From contig NZ_CALPCN010000005.1 in the NCBI RefSeq assembly GCF_943193045.1, positions 148,699 through 212,698 on the forward strand: 64,000 bases of DNA, in the 5' to 3' direction. The notes under the pieces were generated by a model, which worked only from the letters and a program-made list of their open reading frames with translations, made no database searches and had not been told where the DNA came from. A program made the translations under genes and the position numbers. Source of the DNA: Pumilibacter muris (GTDB taxonomy: Bacteria > Bacillota > Clostridia > Christensenellales > Pumilibacteraceae). Shown piece by piece: positions 22,539 to 34,043 of this stretch (its first letter is position 1; every line of letters begins with the position of its first letter).

Positions 22539-25500
22539 TTAGTTTTCGCTTCCGCCCGTTACGGAGTTGTCGCCGCCCGAAAGCTCTACGGGGTAAATGT
22601 TTTTATACTTGCGCATACCTGTGCCCGCAGGAATAAGCTTTCCGAGAATAACGTTTTCTTTCAAGCCGATAAGCGGGTCGATTTTGTTCTTTATTGCCGC
22701 TTCGGTAAGAACGCGCGCAGTCTCTTGGAACGACGCCGCCGAAAGGAAGCTGTCGGTTGCAAGCGCCGCTTTGGTAATTCCGAGCAACGTGTATTTCGCC
22801 GCGCCGGGACGCCCGTAGTTTTCAAGCGCTTTCGCGTTCGCTTCTTCGAACACCGAAAGGTCTATAAGTTCGCCGGGCAACAAGTCGGCGTCGCCGCCGT
22901 CCTCAACCTTAACTTTTTTAAGCATCTGACGCACGATAACTTCTATGTGCTTATCGTTTATTTGCACGCCCTGACTGCGGTAAACCGATTGAACCTCTTT
23001 AAGGATATATTCCTGAACCTCGCGTCTGCCCTTTGTGCGCAAAATATCTTGCGGGTAAATGGGACCTTCGGTTAAGGGGTCGCCCGCCGCAACTACGGCG
23101 TCGTCTTTGATATTCGGTTTAAGTTTGGCGGTGAAAGGAATCATGTAGCGGTCTTCCTTTCCTTCGTCGTTTTTAATATAAACGTTACGCACGCCGTCTT
23201 TTTCTTCTATGCGCACCTTGCCGCCGTATTCGGCGATAACGGCAACGCCTTTGGGATTGCGCGCTTCGAAAAGCTCTTCAACTCGGGGCAAGCCTCGCGT
23301 AATATCGTCTGCCGACGCTACGCCGCCCGTGTGGAATGTACGCATGGTGAGCTGTGTGCCGGGTTCGCCTATACTTTGAGCGGCTATAATGCCCACAGCT
23401 TCGCCGATTTTAACTTTGGACGAGCCCGACATATCTTTGCCGTAGCACTTGGCGCAAACGCCGTGCTTGCTCTTGCAGGTGAGCACCGTGCGGATATTAA
23501 CTGCGGTAATAGCTTTTTTGCCCGTCGCGGGGTCAACCACCGACGCGATTTCTTTCGCCTTGTCTTCGGTAATCATTTCGTTGCAAGCCACGATTACCTC
23601 GCCCGTTACGGGATTAACAACGTCTTCGGCTGCAAATCTGCCGTTTAAGCGGTCTTCGAGGCTCTCGATAACTTGGTCGCCTTCCATAATCGCGGTTGTG
23701 CGGATTCCTTTGGGAGCGGCGCCGTCGAAGCAGTCTTCTTCGCGCACAATCACGTCTTGCGCAACGTCAACAAGTCGGCGGGTAAGATAACCCGAGTCGG
23801 CAGTTTTAAGAGCGGTATCCGCCAAACCTTTTCTGCCGCCGTGCGACGATATAAAGTATTCGAGTGCGGAAAGCCCTTCGCGGAACGACGAACGAACGGG
23901 AGTTTCGAGCGTTTCGCCCTGAGGGTTGGTCATTAGTCCGCGCATGCCCGAAAGCTGAGCAATCTGTTTCATGCTACCGCGCGCGCCCGACACAGCCATC
24001 ATGTTTATGGGGTTAAATTCCGAAAGCGTCTTTTTGAGAGCGTCGGTAACGTCGTCGTTCGCTTTGCTCCATTCGCTTACAACGCGCTCGTATTTTTCGC
24101 GCTGCGTCATGTGCCCCATTTTGTAAAGCGTTTCGATTCTGATTACGTTTTCTTCCGCTTTATCGAGAATCGCTTTCTTCTCTTCGGGAATATTCATGTC
24201 GAATACCGAAGTGGTAATAGAGCCTATCGTTGAATATTTAAAACCGAGAGCCTTAACGTTATCGAGCACTTTAACCGTTTCGGTAGCACCCTTTAATTTG
24301 AACGTGGCGTCAACAATTTTTTGAAGTTGGCTTTTGCCCACCTTGTAGTTAACTTCGAGCGCGAACAGACTCTTGCGGTCGTTGGGGTCGCGCACGGTGA
24401 GACCCAAGTCTTGCGGAATAGCTTCGTTAAAGATTATGCGGCCTACGGTGGTCTCGATTCTCTCGTGTTCCATTACGCCGTTGATTTCTTTGTATACGCG
24501 CACCCAAATCTTGCTTTGCAATTCGATTTCTTTATTGGCGTAAGCCATTTTCGCTTCGTCTACGTCGCAGAAAATTTTGCCTTCGCCTTTCGCGCCGGGT
24601 TTATCTATGGTAAGGTAGTAGCAACCTATAACCATATCTTGCGTGGGCGAGCAAACGGGACGACCGTCGCTGAGCTTTAAGATGTTGTTGCTCGCAAGCA
24701 TCAAGAAGCGGGCTTCAACCTGCGCCTCTACCGAAAGCGGAACGTGCACAGCCATTTGGTCGCCGTCGAAGTCGGCGTTAAACGCGCCGCACGCAAGCGG
24801 ATGAAGTTTTATAGCTCTGCCCTCTACGAGCACGGGTTCGAACGCCTGAATACCCAAACGGTGAAGAGTAGGAGCGCGGTTAAGGAGAACGGGGTGCTCT
24901 TTAATAACGTTTTCGAGCACTCCCCAAACTTCGCTGCCAGCGCGGTCTACTATGCGTTTGGCGCTCTTTATGTTATGCGTTCTTCCCTGCTGAACGAGCT
25001 CGCGCATAACAAACGGCTTAAACAGTTCGAGCGCCATTTCTTTGGGAAGTCCGCATTGATACATTTTGAGTTCGGGACCAACAACTATAACGCTTCGACC
25101 CGAATAGTCTACGCGCTTTCCGAGAAGGTTTTGGCGGAAACGTCCTTGCTTGCCGCGCAAAAGTCCCGAAAGGCTTTTGAGTTCGCGGTTGCCCGCGCCC
25201 GAAATCGCCTTGCCGCGTCTTCCGTTGTCTATAAGCGCGTCGACGGCTTCTTGAAGCATACGCTTTTCATTTCTTATTATAATGTCGGGAGCGGAAAGCT
25301 CCATAAGCTTTTTAAGACGGTTGTTGCGGTTTATAACTCTTCTGTATAAATCGTTTAAGTCGCTTGTGGCAAATCTGCCGCCGTCGAGCTGAACCATAGG
25401 GCGAAGCTCGGGCGGAAGCACGGGCAACACGTCCATAACCATCCAAGTGGGGCTGTTGCCGCTACGCACGAACGAATCGAGAATATCGAGGCGTTTTATT

Positions 25501-26120
25501 GCCTTAACTTTTTTGGGACCTGTGGATTTCGCCACAATTTCTTTTAACTTTTCGTATTCCGCTTTAAGGTCTATGGTGCTTAAAAGCTCTTTGATAGCTT
25601 CCGCGCCCATGCCTACGCGAAATGCGTTTTCGCCCCATTTTTCTCTCGCTTCGGCAAGCTTCGCGTCGGAAAGAACTTGCTTGTATTCGAGGTCGGTCTC
25701 GCCCGGGTCGAGCACAACGAAGTGCACGAAATACACAACCTGTTCGAGAGCTTTGGGCGTCATGTCGAGCAATAATCCTATGCGGCTGGGAACTCCTCTG
25801 AAATACCAAATGTGCGTCACGGGAGCGGCAAGTTCTATGTGCCCCATGCGCTCGCGGCGCACCTTGCTGCGCGTTACTTCAACGCCGCACTTGTCGCATA
25901 TAACGCCCTTGTAGCGAACGCGCTTATATTTGCCGCAATGGCACTCCCAGTCTTTGGTGGGTCCGAATATGCGCTCGCAGAAAAGTCCGTCTTTTTCGGG
26001 TTTTTGCGTGCGGTAGTTAATTGTTTCGGGTTTTGTAACCTCGCCATGACTCCATTCTCGAATTTTCTCGGGTCCGGCGATAGCTATTTGCATCGAATCG
26101 AAATTGTTTAATTCAAACAT
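22539..26120 (-). CDS. rpoC: DNA-directed RNA polymerase beta' subunit
   Basis: The 1193-residue beta' subunit. The N-terminal zinc ribbon is [20 protein letters not shown]; the catalytic Mg-binding loop is [14 protein letters not shown]; the bridge-helix/trigger-loop region ([19 protein letters not shown], then [24 protein letters not shown]) is intact. The second zinc site is [13 protein letters not shown]. The length suits Bacillota without the large inserts of Proteobacteria. It starts 18 bp after rpoB with a GAGGAGAG site. Confidence 0.99.
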   Translation of the reverse strand: MFELNNFDSMQIAIAGPEKIREWSHGEVTKPETINYRTQKPEKDGLFCERIFGPTKDWECHCGKYKRVRYKGVICDKCGVEVTRSKVRRERMGHIELAAPVTHIWYFRGVPSRIGLLLDMTPKALEQVVYFVHFVVLDPGETDLEYKQVLSDAKLAEAREKWGENAFRVGMGAEAIKELLSTIDLKAEYEKLKEIVAKSTGPKKVKAIKRLDILDSFVRSGNSPTWMVMDVLPVLPPELRPMVQLDGGRFATSDLNDLYRRVINRNNRLKKLMELSAPDIIIRNEKRMLQEAVDALIDNGRRGKAISGAGNRELKSLSGLLRGKQGRFRQNLLGKRVDYSGRSVIVVGPELKMYQCGLPKEMALELFKPFVMRELVQQGRTHNIKSAKRIVDRAGSEVWGVLENVIKEHPVLLNRAPTLHRLGIQAFEPVLVEGRAIKLHPLACGAFNADFDGDQMAVHVPLSVEAQVEARFLMLASNNILKLSDGRPVCSPTQDMVIGCYYLTIDKPGAKGEGKIFCDVDEAKMAYANKEIELQSKIWVRVYKEINGVMEHERIETTVGRIIFNEAIPQDLGLTVRDPNDRKSLFALEVNYKVGKSQLQKIVDATFKLKGATETVKVLDNVKALGFKYSTIGSITTSVFDMNIPEEKKAILDKAEENVIRIETLYKMGHMTQREKYERVVSEWSKANDDVTDALKKTLSEFNPINMMAVSGARGSMKQIAQLSGMRGLMTNPQGETLETPVRSSFREGLSALEYFISSHGGRKGLADTALKTADSGYLTRRLVDVAQDVIVREEDCFDGAAPKGIRTTAIMEGDQVIESLEDRLNGRFAAEDVVNPVTGEVIVACNEMITEDKAKEIASVVDPATGKKAITAVNIRTVLTCKSKHGVCAKCYGKDMSGSSKVKIGEAVGIIAAQSIGEPGTQLTMRTFHTGGVASADDITRGLPRVEELFEARNPKGVAVIAEYGGKVRIEEKDGVRNVYIKNDEGKEDRYMIPFTAKLKPNIKDDAVVAAGDPLTEGPIYPQDILRTKGRREVQEYILKEVQSVYRSQGVQINDKHIEVIVRQMLKKVKVEDGGDADLLPGELIDLSVFEEANAKALENYGRPGAAKYTLLGITKAALATDSFLSAASFQETARVLTEAAIKNKIDPLIGLKENVILGKLIPAGTGMRKYKNIYPVELSGGDNSVTGGSEN

Positions 26121-26138
26121 ATACTCACTCTCCTCTCG

Positions 26139-29100
26139 TTACGCCTTTTTGCCTTTCTTCTTGGATTTCGGGTTATCGTCGTCGAAATCTTCGCCGAATT
26201 CCGCATCGTCGTCGAGGTCGTCAAGCTCCGAATCCGCGAACGGGTCGTCGAGGTCGTCGAACGAGAATTCGTCCTCGTCGGAGAACAGGCTTCCGCCATC
26301 GTCGTCGGCGGTAAGGTCGTCGTTGAACGCGTCGTCGCCGATAAGGTCGATTTCGTCGTCGAAGTTGATTTCGCCCGCTTCGTAATGCTTGAATCTGTTC
26401 TTCTCTTCGGGTTCGTCGAGTTCGTCTTCGATAAGGTCTTTTATTCCGATTTCAACCTTGTCTTCGGTGAGCACCTTAACGTCGAGCGCAAGAGCTTGCA
26501 ATTCTTTTATAAGCACCTTAAACGATTCGGGAACGCCCGGCTCGGATATGTTGAGTCCTTTAACAATCGACTCGTAAGTTTTTACTCTGCCCACAACGTC
26601 GTCGGATTTAACCGTCATGATTTCTTGCAGGATATTCGCGGCGCCGTAAGCGTACAACGCCCACACTTCCATTTCGCCGAAACGCTGTCCGCCGAATTGC
26701 GCTTTACCGCCGAGAGGCTGTTGCGTTACAAGCGAGTAAGGTCCTGTGCTTCGGGCGTGAATTTTGTCGTCTACCAAGTGGATAAGCTTTATCATATACA
26801 TGTAGCCCACTGTGGCGCGGTTTTCAAACGGCTCGCCCGTTCTGCCGTCGTACATTTGAATTTTGCCGTCTACCTTGCCTTCGGGATTCACGAAACCGTT
26901 TTCGCCGAGAAGTTTGCGAATGTCGCTTTCGTTCGCGCCGTCGAACACGGGGGTGGCAACTTTCCAACCGAGAGCTTTGGCAACAAGCCCCAAGTGAACT
27001 TCGAGCACCTGCCCGATATTCATACGCGAGGGAACGCCCAAAGGATTCAACACTATTTGAAGCGGCGTGCCGTCGGCCATAAACGGCATATCTTCTTCGG
27101 GGAGAATACGCGATATAACGCCCTTGTTTCCGTGACGTCCCGCCATTTTGTCGCCTACGCTTATTTTACGTTTTTGAGCAATATACACGCGAACAAGCTT
27201 ATTTACGCCGGGGCTCATTTCGTCGCGGTTGGCGCGGGTAAACACTTTAACGTCCACCACTATGCCGCCCTCGCCGTGAGGCACGCGCAAGCTCGTGTCG
27301 CGCACTTCGCGCGCTTTTTCGCCGAATATTGCGCGAAGCAAACGTTCTTCGGGGGTAAGCTCCGTTTCGCCCTTAGGCGTAACCTTGCCGACCAAAATAT
27401 CGCCGCTGTCAACTTCGGCGCCCACGCGAATAATTCCGTCTTCGTCAAGGTTTTTAAGAGCGTCGTCGCCCACGTTGGGAATGTCGCGCGTTATTTCCTC
27501 TTCGCCGAGTTTTGTGTCGCGCGCTTCGAGTTCGTGCTCTTCTATATGAATGGAAGTGAACACGTCGTCTTTAACGAGGCGTTCGGATATTAAAATTGCG
27601 TCCTCGTAGTTGTAGCCTTCCCACGCCATGAAACCTATAAGAATGTTTCTTCCGAGAGCGAGTTCTGCGTTCTGCGTGGAATGTCCGTCGGCAAGCACCT
27701 GCCCTTTGCGCACCTTTTCGCCTTTCGAAACTATGGGGCGTTGGTTTATGCAAGTGCCCTGATTGGAGCCGATAAACTTTTTAAGAGTGTAACGCGCCAC
27801 GCTTCCGCCGCTTTCGAGCACCACGATTTCGTTCGCGTCAACGTAGCTGACTTCGCCGCCCTCGCGCGCTATAACCATAACGCCCGAGTCGTAGGCAATC
27901 TTATGCTCTATGCCCGTTCCCACTATGGGAGCTTCGGGTTTGAGAAGAGGCACGGCTTGCCGCTGCATGTTACTGCCCATTAGCGCGCGGTTGGTGTCGT
28001 CGTTTTCAAGGAACGGAATGAGCGCCGTTGCCACGCTTATCATCTGGCGCGGCGAAACGTCTATATAGTCTATTTCGGTTTTGTCAACTTCGGATATATC
28101 TTCGCGGTAGCGCATGAGCACACGGCTGTTCACAAAGCAACCGTTTTCGTCAAGCGGTTCGCCCGCCTGCGCCACGCGGTAGCGGTCCTCTTCGTCGGCG
28201 GGCATATATTCCACCGTAGAGGTAACTCTGCCGTTAATAACGTTGCCGGCGTCGTCGAGCACCTTTTCAACCTTGCGGTAAGGCGCTTCTATAAAGCCGT
28301 ATTCGTTTATGCGCGCATAGCTGCTGAGCGACGATATAAGACCTATGTTCTGACCTTCGGGCGTTTCTATGGGGCACATGCGCGAGTAATGCGTATAGTG
28401 AACGTCGCGCACCTCGAAGCTCGCGCGTTCGCGGTTAAGTCCGCCCGGTCCGAGCGCCGAAAGTTTACGTTTGTGCGTAAGTTCGGCAATGGGGTTGCTC
28501 TCGTCCATAAACTGGCTGAGCTGGCTGGAACCGAAAAATTCTTTTATAGCGCTCGCAATGGGTCGAATGTTTATAAGGCTTTGCGGCGAAACTTCGGCTT
28601 CGTTCTGAATTTGCATGCGTTCGCGTATTACGCGCTCTAATCTTGCAATACCTATGCGGAACTGATTTTGAAGCAATTCGCCTACGCTGCGCACACGACG
28701 GTTTCCGAGATGGTCGATATTGTCAACATAACCCACGCCGTAGCGAAGTCCTATTAAATAGTTGATTGTAGCCACAACGTCGTCTACAAGCAAATGTTTT
28801 GCCACAAGACGGTCGGCGTTTTGCTTTATAAGTTCGCAAAGCGCTTTTTCGTCGCCCGCCGCTTCGTCGAGGAGTGCGCGAAGCACGGGATAATAAACTT
28901 TTTCGTTTATGCCGAGTTCGCTCGGCTCGCACGAAACGTAATTTTTAAGGTCAACGTGGCGATTTCCCATAACTATATGAACGCCTTCGCCCTCGTCGCC
29001 CACTTTAACCGCAACTTGATTTATGCCCGCATTTTGAATATTGATTGCAACCGACTCTTCGATTACGTCGCCGCTCTTCACGTACAAAACGCCGTCGGCG

Positions 29101-30065
29101 TCTATAACGTCTTCGGCTGCGGTCTGCCCGGCAAGGCGGGCTGCAAGCGCGAGCTTTTTGTTGTACTTATATCTGCCTACGCGGCTGAGGTCGTATTTTC
29201 TGCGGTCGAAGAATAAGCCTTCTATATATCCGCGAATACTGTCAACGTTGGGAACTTCGCCGGGACGGAGTTTGCGGTTCAATTCCACAAGTCCTTCGTC
29301 GGGCGTTTTAGCCATGTCTTTATCAACCGTTCCCACAATGAGCGGCTCGTTGTGGAACAACGCCACAATATCTTCGTCGGTGGATATGGGATAGTCGGGA
29401 GCAATCCAACTGCGCTTTTCGTTGTTGCGGAACTTTTCGTCTCCGGTAACCGACGCGAGAGTACGCATAAGAACGCTCGCCTGCACCTTGCGCATACGGT
29501 CAACCTGCACCCAAAGCACGCCCTTGTCGTCTTCGGCAAATTCGAGCCACGCGCCGCGCGACGGAATGTTGGTCGCATTGTAGTGCGGTTGTCCCGTTTT
29601 ATGGTCGGGAGTGAAGTTAAAATACACGCCGGGCGAACGCACGAGCTGACTCACAACAACGCGTTCGGCGCCGTTTATAATGAACGAGCCGTTGGGCGTC
29701 ATGAGCGGGAAATCGCCCATATACACTTCTTGTTCTATAACTTCGCCCGTTTCCGTCTTTATTTGGCGGACGTTCACCTTTAAAGGCGCGGCATAAGTCG
29801 CGTCGCGGTCTTTACACTCTTTTTCGGTGTATTTGGGCTTGTCTTCGAGCTTATGCCCCAAAAAATGCAATTCGATTCTGTTCGAAAAATCGGTTATAGG
29901 CGAAAAATCTTTGAACACCTCGTCGATTCCGTTTTTCAAGAATTCTTCGTAGCTCGCCTTTTGCACCTCTATAAGGTACGGCATGTCGATGACTTCTTGA
30001 ATTTGCGCAAAACTTTTGCGCTCGGTGTTTCCGTATTTCACCGTTTTGATAGTTCTTTCGGCCAT
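26139..30065 (-). CDS. rpoB: DNA-directed RNA polymerase beta subunit with acidic C-terminal tail
   Basis: The 1308-residue beta subunit. The ATG at 30065 ([12 protein letters not shown]) has a GAGGAG site; a 78-codon in-frame extension upstream covers the promoter and is rejected. The rifampicin-pocket region [30 protein letters not shown] is intact, with wild-type-like residues at Asp, His and Ser. After the normal end ([15 protein letters not shown]) a tail of about 90 residues, mostly Asp and Glu and ending KSKKKGKKA, is added. rplJ/rplL are not upstream; the region instead diverges to parA. Confidence 0.98.
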   Translation of the reverse strand: MAERTIKTVKYGNTERKSFAQIQEVIDMPYLIEVQKASYEEFLKNGIDEVFKDFSPITDFSNRIELHFLGHKLEDKPKYTEKECKDRDATYAAPLKVNVRQIKTETGEVIEQEVYMGDFPLMTPNGSFIINGAERVVVSQLVRSPGVYFNFTPDHKTGQPHYNATNIPSRGAWLEFAEDDKGVLWVQVDRMRKVQASVLMRTLASVTGDEKFRNNEKRSWIAPDYPISTDEDIVALFHNEPLIVGTVDKDMAKTPDEGLVELNRKLRPGEVPNVDSIRGYIEGLFFDRRKYDLSRVGRYKYNKKLALAARLAGQTAAEDVIDADGVLYVKSGDVIEESVAINIQNAGINQVAVKVGDEGEGVHIVMGNRHVDLKNYVSCEPSELGINEKVYYPVLRALLDEAAGDEKALCELIKQNADRLVAKHLLVDDVVATINYLIGLRYGVGYVDNIDHLGNRRVRSVGELLQNQFRIGIARLERVIRERMQIQNEAEVSPQSLINIRPIASAIKEFFGSSQLSQFMDESNPIAELTHKRKLSALGPGGLNRERASFEVRDVHYTHYSRMCPIETPEGQNIGLISSLSSYARINEYGFIEAPYRKVEKVLDDAGNVINGRVTSTVEYMPADEEDRYRVAQAGEPLDENGCFVNSRVLMRYREDISEVDKTEIDYIDVSPRQMISVATALIPFLENDDTNRALMGSNMQRQAVPLLKPEAPIVGTGIEHKIAYDSGVMVIAREGGEVSYVDANEIVVLESGGSVARYTLKKFIGSNQGTCINQRPIVSKGEKVRKGQVLADGHSTQNAELALGRNILIGFMAWEGYNYEDAILISERLVKDDVFTSIHIEEHELEARDTKLGEEEITRDIPNVGDDALKNLDEDGIIRVGAEVDSGDILVGKVTPKGETELTPEERLLRAIFGEKAREVRDTSLRVPHGEGGIVVDVKVFTRANRDEMSPGVNKLVRVYIAQKRKISVGDKMAGRHGNKGVISRILPEEDMPFMADGTPLQIVLNPLGVPSRMNIGQVLEVHLGLVAKALGWKVATPVFDGANESDIRKLLGENGFVNPEGKVDGKIQMYDGRTGEPFENRATVGYMYMIKLIHLVDDKIHARSTGPYSLVTQQPLGGKAQFGGQRFGEMEVWALYAYGAANILQEIMTVKSDDVVGRVKTYESIVKGLNISEPGVPESFKVLIKELQALALDVKVLTEDKVEIGIKDLIEDELDEPEEKNRFKHYEAGEINFDDEIDLIGDDAFNDDLTADDDGGSLFSDEDEFSFDDLDDPFADSELDDLDDDAEFGEDFDDDNPKSKKKGKKA

Positions 30066-30152
30066 GTTTACTCCTCTATCCGAATAATTTTTTACATAAA
30101 TAACTTTGAAAATATATACGCGCGCGTAAAAAGCGCATAACGCACAGCGATA

Positions 30153-30182
30153 ATTATACACCGTAATTCCACGTTTTGTCAA
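30153..30182 (-). promoter_or_regulatory. rpoBC promoter
   Basis: Minus strand TTGACA (30182-30177), 18-bp spacer, TATAAT (30158-30153), giving a leader of about 80 nt before rpoB. Confidence 0.75.
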
Positions 30183-30324
30183 GAATTTACCATAAAATAA
30201 ATTTCGGAAAATTTTTCCGAACCCGAACAAAGCGGTTTTTCGGAGCCGAAATTCACAGCGCAAATCGGCTTGCAAACAGAAGAGTATTTGTTTCGGCATT
30301 AAAATTTTAGTTTTGTTAAAAAAC

Positions 30325-30353
30325 TTGATTTTAGTTTTGCATTATGCTATAAT
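30325..30353 (+). promoter_or_regulatory. parA promoter
   Basis: TTGATT (30325-30330), 17-bp spacer, TATAAT (30348-30353), 33 bp before the parA start; divergent from the rpoBC promoter. Confidence 0.75.
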
Positions 30354-30386
30354 GAACCGAATAGGATAAACTGAGAGGGCTTTTTT

Positions 30387-31199
30387 ATGTCGAAAATTAT
30401 AGCCGTCGCCAACCAAAAAGGCGGCGTAGGAAAAACAACCACAACAATAAATTTGGGCGCGTTTATCGCCGCGCTCGGCAAAAAAGTTCTGCTTATAGAC
30501 ATCGACCCGCAAGGAAGCACTTCGAGCGGTCTCGGCGTGGAAAAGCGCAAGCTCACAAAATCCATTTACAGCGTGCTCGTGGGCGAAGATTCCGCCGCCG
30601 ATTCCATTCGCCATACTTCCGTTAAGAACCTCGATATTATTCCGTCGAATATAGACCTTTCGGGCGCCGAAATAGAACTCGTGAGCATGGACAACCGCGA
30701 AAAGGTGCTTAAATCCGCGCTCGGAGAGCTTCGCAACCATTACGACTACATACTTATCGACTGCCCGCCGTCGCTCGCTCTTCTCACCGTGAACGCAATC
30801 ACCGTTGCCGATTCTATTTTAATACCCATTCAAGGCGAGTTCTTCGCGCTCGAAGGCCTGAGCCAACTTATGAACACCATTAAACTCGCCAAAAAATATC
30901 TTAACCCCCAACTCGAAGTTGAGGGCGTTGTGCTTACAATGTTCGACGGCCGCAGCAACATAGTGAACAACGTTGCGGAAGAAATTCTCAAAGTTTTCGG
31001 AAAAAAGGTTTTTTCAACCCGTATTCCCCGCAATATCCGCTTAGTCGAAGCCACAAGCTACGGCGTGCCCATTATGCAATACGAACCGCGCTCAACCGGT
31101 TCGCTCGCCTATCTTTCGCTTGCCGAAGAACTTTTAAAACGCAACAACGACACATATACTCCCATTAAAAACGTAAATTCATTAAAGCGCCCGTTATGA
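30387..31199 (+). CDS. ParA/Soj-family ATPase without adjacent parB
   Basis: A 270-residue Walker-type ATPase. The deviant Walker A is NQKGGVGKTTTTINLG, the Walker A' LLIDIDPQGS and the Walker B YDYILIDCPPSLALLTVNA. The N-terminus is short, as in chromosomal Soj, with no regulatory extension. It is not followed by parB; its TGA overlaps the ATG of an AraC-family regulator. Without a parB or parS nearby it may position another structure, or its partner may lie elsewhere. A GAGAGGG site precedes the ATG. Confidence 0.93.
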   Translation: MSKIIAVANQKGGVGKTTTTINLGAFIAALGKKVLLIDIDPQGSTSSGLGVEKRKLTKSIYSVLVGEDSAADSIRHTSVKNLDIIPSNIDLSGAEIELVSMDNREKVLKSALGELRNHYDYILIDCPPSLALLTVNAITVADSILIPIQGEFFALEGLSQLMNTIKLAKKYLNPQLEVEGVVLTMFDGRSNIVNNVAEEILKVFGKKVFSTRIPRNIRLVEATSYGVPIMQYEPRSTGSLAYLSLAEELLKRNNDTYTPIKNVNSLKRPL

Positions 31200-32026
31200 G
31201 CGGCATAACAAAAAAAACGCTTCTGCGCCAACGCCCCCGCCTGCTTTACGCGGGTTTACACAATAAAGGAGCGGGTTGGCTAACCGATAAGCACGAAGCC
31301 GACGGGGTGGAAATTTTATTCGTTGCGGCAGGAAGCGGAAAAGCCGAAATAAACGGCTCTTCCTATCCCTTTGCGGCGGGCGATTTTATTGTTTGCAACA
31401 AAGGTTGCTTGCACCGCGAATTTTTCGACGAAGCGCTTGCTCACGAGCTGTTGTTCGCAGGGATAGGAAATTTGCGACTTTACGGGCACGAACCCGACAC
31501 AGTTTTGAAAGAGCGCGAGTTCTGCATTATACACACCGAAGAATACTACGAGCCGCTTCGCGGTTATATGAGTCAGCTCGTTGCCGAAACGGAAGGAACG
31601 CAGCCTCTTAAAGAAGCGATTGCGGAACACCTACTGAAAATCATACTGCTATTCACCGTGCGGCTTGTTTCTTTCGACAGCGATTTTACTTTTAAAGAAA
31701 ACGCGAGCTACCTTGCCGCCAAAGAATATTTCGACGAGCATTTTCTCGACATAAAAAATATGGACAGCGTGTGCAAAAGTTTGTATGTGAACAAATATTA
31801 CCTTACGCACCTGTTTTCCCAAAACGAAGGCATATCCCCCGTTCAATACCTTATAAACAAACGGATAGAGCTTGCCTGCAAAGAACTCGAAGCCACCGAC
31901 GACAACGTTGCCGACATAGGCAAACGTTGCGGCTACGCCGACCCTTGCTATTTCTCCCGCGTGTTCAAAAAGGTTAAAGGCGTAACCCCTTTGCGATATA
32001 GATACGTTTTTAAAGAAAAGAAGTAA
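31196..32026 (+). CDS. AraC-family transcriptional regulator
   Basis: A 276-residue regulator with an N-terminal cupin-like sensor domain (ADGVEILFVAAGSGKAEINGSS, then FAAGDFIVCNKGCLHREFF) and a C-terminal double helix-turn-helix. The second helix pair matches the family signature: VADIGKRCGYADPCYFSRVFKKVKGVTP. It is translationally coupled to parA by a 4-bp overlap. Sensors of this type often bind sugars, so regulation of a sugar-use locus such as the microcompartment genes is possible, but nothing here proves it. Confidence 0.93.
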   Translation: MSGITKKTLLRQRPRLLYAGLHNKGAGWLTDKHEADGVEILFVAAGSGKAEINGSSYPFAAGDFIVCNKGCLHREFFDEALAHELLFAGIGNLRLYGHEPDTVLKEREFCIIHTEEYYEPLRGYMSQLVAETEGTQPLKEAIAEHLLKIILLFTVRLVSFDSDFTFKENASYLAAKEYFDEHFLDIKNMDSVCKSLYVNKYYLTHLFSQNEGISPVQYLINKRIELACKELEATDDNVADIGKRCGYADPCYFSRVFKKVKGVTPLRYRYVFKEKK

Positions 32027-32063
32027 GTTGTTCGTTTCCGAGCAAACATATCGTTTAACAGAA

Positions 32064-32097
32064 AAAAGATAGAGACACTTTCATGTCTCTATCTTTT
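32064..32097. terminator. Bidirectional terminator
   Basis: A perfect 14-bp stem AAAAGATAGAGACA / TGTCTCTATCTTTT with a 6-nt loop lies between the convergent AraC gene and the minus-strand operon. Confidence 0.88.
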
Positions 32098-32203
32098 AAA
32101 ATATTTCCGCTTCATTCATAAAACTGTTTTGCAGATAGCACAGAAAAATTCTATATACAATACATTTAAATTTATAACTGAAAATTATAGTGCACTGTTT
32201 ACC

Positions 32204-33214
32204 TTACGAAATGTCAGAATAAATATTGTAAGGTATTCCAAACCAATCCATTGCTTTATATGACACATACTTTTTCTTTTGCTTTTTCCCGTTATATATT
32301 CTGCATACCATTTTGCTGTTTTCTCTCACAAGTTTATTCATGGTATACTCGCTGACCCCGATAGTATGGCTTTTTTTATTTTCCGACGGCAAACAAACAA
32401 AATAATAATAGTTTACCATATCTCTGAAAATTAAGAATACGTCGCTTTTTGTATCATTACATATACTATAAATATTAGAGTCGCTAATTTCCATAAATGC
32501 ATTCTCCAAATCTACGTTATCTATTTTATTTGCTATTTGAGAGTTCCCATCACTTTTCCGAAACAACTTTTTCCTGTTATAATAAATTAAATCATGCATT
32601 TCAAACTCACTCCCGGTTTTCGAGGTGTCTATATACCAAAGCTTATTTACGCTACCGATAAACGCTCCGCATAAATAACAATCGTTTCTTTCTATATCCA
32701 ACGTAAAGCGTCCGTTGGATTTTGTTATTACAATATCGGGTTTCACATCCGCAGTCTCTTTAAAACGTTTTTGGCGTGTTGAATTTTCAAATGAAAACCT
32801 TAAACCCGCAAATGTAACTACGCTTGTTACAATAGCCGCAAATACCGTCATGGTCACTTGATAATATGTTTCGTGCATCAAGTTTAAAAGAGCGTTTTCC
32901 GCAACCAAAAATATCGGCGCAATAATTATATGTAGACTGAACATACGACTGTCCTCAATAGCCTTATATGCAAACAGATTAACTATCGACACTATAATAT
33001 AAACTATCAACAAACTCTCGATTGCGGTAAACGCGACAGCTGTTTGCCATTTATTGTCACCACTCCCGATTTTATTTCTTATCACTTCTACGCCGCCACT
33101 AAATTTAAGCGCAAAATAGCCGACAACCGCCGCAACCGCCACACATGCAATTCCAAAAACTATTTTTATGAACAGCGACCATCTGCGTCTGTAATTTTCG
33201 CTACAATTTTTCAT
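32204..33214 (-). CDS. Membrane protein of unknown function, last gene of lipoprotein operon
   Basis: A 336-residue protein I cannot assign. Four hydrophobic segments occupy the first 140 residues (about 13-38, 60-85, 92-112, 118-140), followed by a cytoplasmic region of some 190 residues rich in Asn, Lys and Tyr. The cytoplasmic part has paired motifs KPDIVITKSNGRFTLDIERND and FRDMVNYYYFVCLPSE. It is more AT-rich than the housekeeping genes. A GGAAGGTG site precedes the ATG. It is the fifth gene of the operon starting at 40560. Confidence 0.7.
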   Translation of the reverse strand: MKNCSENYRRRWSLFIKIVFGIACVAVAAVVGYFALKFSGGVEVIRNKIGSGDNKWQTAVAFTAIESLLIVYIIVSIVNLFAYKAIEDSRMFSLHIIIAPIFLVAENALLNLMHETYYQVTMTVFAAIVTSVVTFAGLRFSFENSTRQKRFKETADVKPDIVITKSNGRFTLDIERNDCYLCGAFIGSVNKLWYIDTSKTGSEFEMHDLIYYNRKKLFRKSDGNSQIANKIDNVDLENAFMEISDSNIYSICNDTKSDVFLIFRDMVNYYYFVCLPSENKKSHTIGVSEYTMNKLVRENSKMVCRIYNGKKQKKKYVSYKAMDWFGIPYNIYSDIS

Positions 33215-33253
33215 AATAACACCTTCCTATGTAATTTTATTATTTTATACACA

Positions 33254-34042
33254 TTAGTTTTTTTTGGGCAATCTGAAGCAATATGAAATCAATAACGCCA
33301 TTACGGATATTATAAGCGAAAGCACCAAAATACACAGTAAATAGCTTGCAACGCTCAATACTCCACTCGTAAAACCTTGCAATAAAACACCGTCAACCAA
33401 ACCTAAAACTACGTCCACAATCAAGAACGCAAGAAGAACAAATATCAAGCCGTTCAACGCACCTTTTATATCGGGCTTGCTTAACGTCATGTGTAGGGCA
33501 AGAAAAATGCCCACAATAAGAAACACCCACCATTGCCACGTTACTGCGTACAAAAAGAATATAGGCACTGACGATAAAATGCTTAATAGAGCCCCGCCGA
33601 AATCCGCAACGAAGTCAACGACCTGTATTCCTGCCGATAATTCGACAAGAAACTCAGGCAATAATAAATACGCCATCAAATACAAGATTGCCGAAATAAC
33701 TATAATCGGTGCAACCCCGATAAAGAAGTTCCCTACCTTATGATAAATGTTTTTCGGATTGTAGGTATGATTTACATACCCGAGCGTTCCGTCGGCGGAA
33801 TTGATTTGAAAAAGCTTTATTTCCATTACCTTATGCCCGAAAATTACGCAAAACAGAGCGTGAGCGCATTCATGCACAGGAGTGCCGATGGCGCCCGTTA
33901 TATAACAAGCGAGCCTGCCGAACGCCCCGAAATTTGCATAAAACCGTTTATTGCAAAACGCAATCAAAAATCCGAACAGAAAAATTATTCCGACGGTGAA
34001 TACCGTTTGCAATACAAAACTTGTTAGAATTTGTGCAAACAT
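33254..34042 (-). CDS. Polytopic membrane protein with HExxH zinc-protease motif
   Basis: A 262-residue membrane protein with about six helices. H57-E58-x-x-H61 (TPVHECAHALFCVIFGHKV) sits at the end of a hydrophobic segment, as in site-2-type (M50) peptidases, which cut substrates within the membrane. A clear second metal ligand motif (NxxPxxxxDG-like) was not found, so activity is uncertain. The start lies 1 bp after the FN3-lipoprotein stop with no clear Shine-Dalgarno, pointing to translational coupling. Three lipoproteins upstream are candidate substrates or partners. Confidence 0.68.
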   Translation of the reverse strand: MFAQILTSFVLQTVFTVGIIFLFGFLIAFCNKRFYANFGAFGRLACYITGAIGTPVHECAHALFCVIFGHKVMEIKLFQINSADGTLGYVNHTYNPKNIYHKVGNFFIGVAPIIVISAILYLMAYLLLPEFLVELSAGIQVVDFVADFGGALLSILSSVPIFFLYAVTWQWWVFLIVGIFLALHMTLSKPDIKGALNGLIFVLLAFLIVDVVLGLVDGVLLQGFTSGVLSVASYLLCILVLSLIISVMALLISYCFRLPKKN

Positions 34043-34043
34043 A

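Noticed and set aside
30066..30299. In-frame extension of rpoB by 78 codons
   Set aside because: The extension covers the rpoBC promoter, has no Shine-Dalgarno site and resembles no RpoB N-terminus; the ATG at 30065 is well supported.
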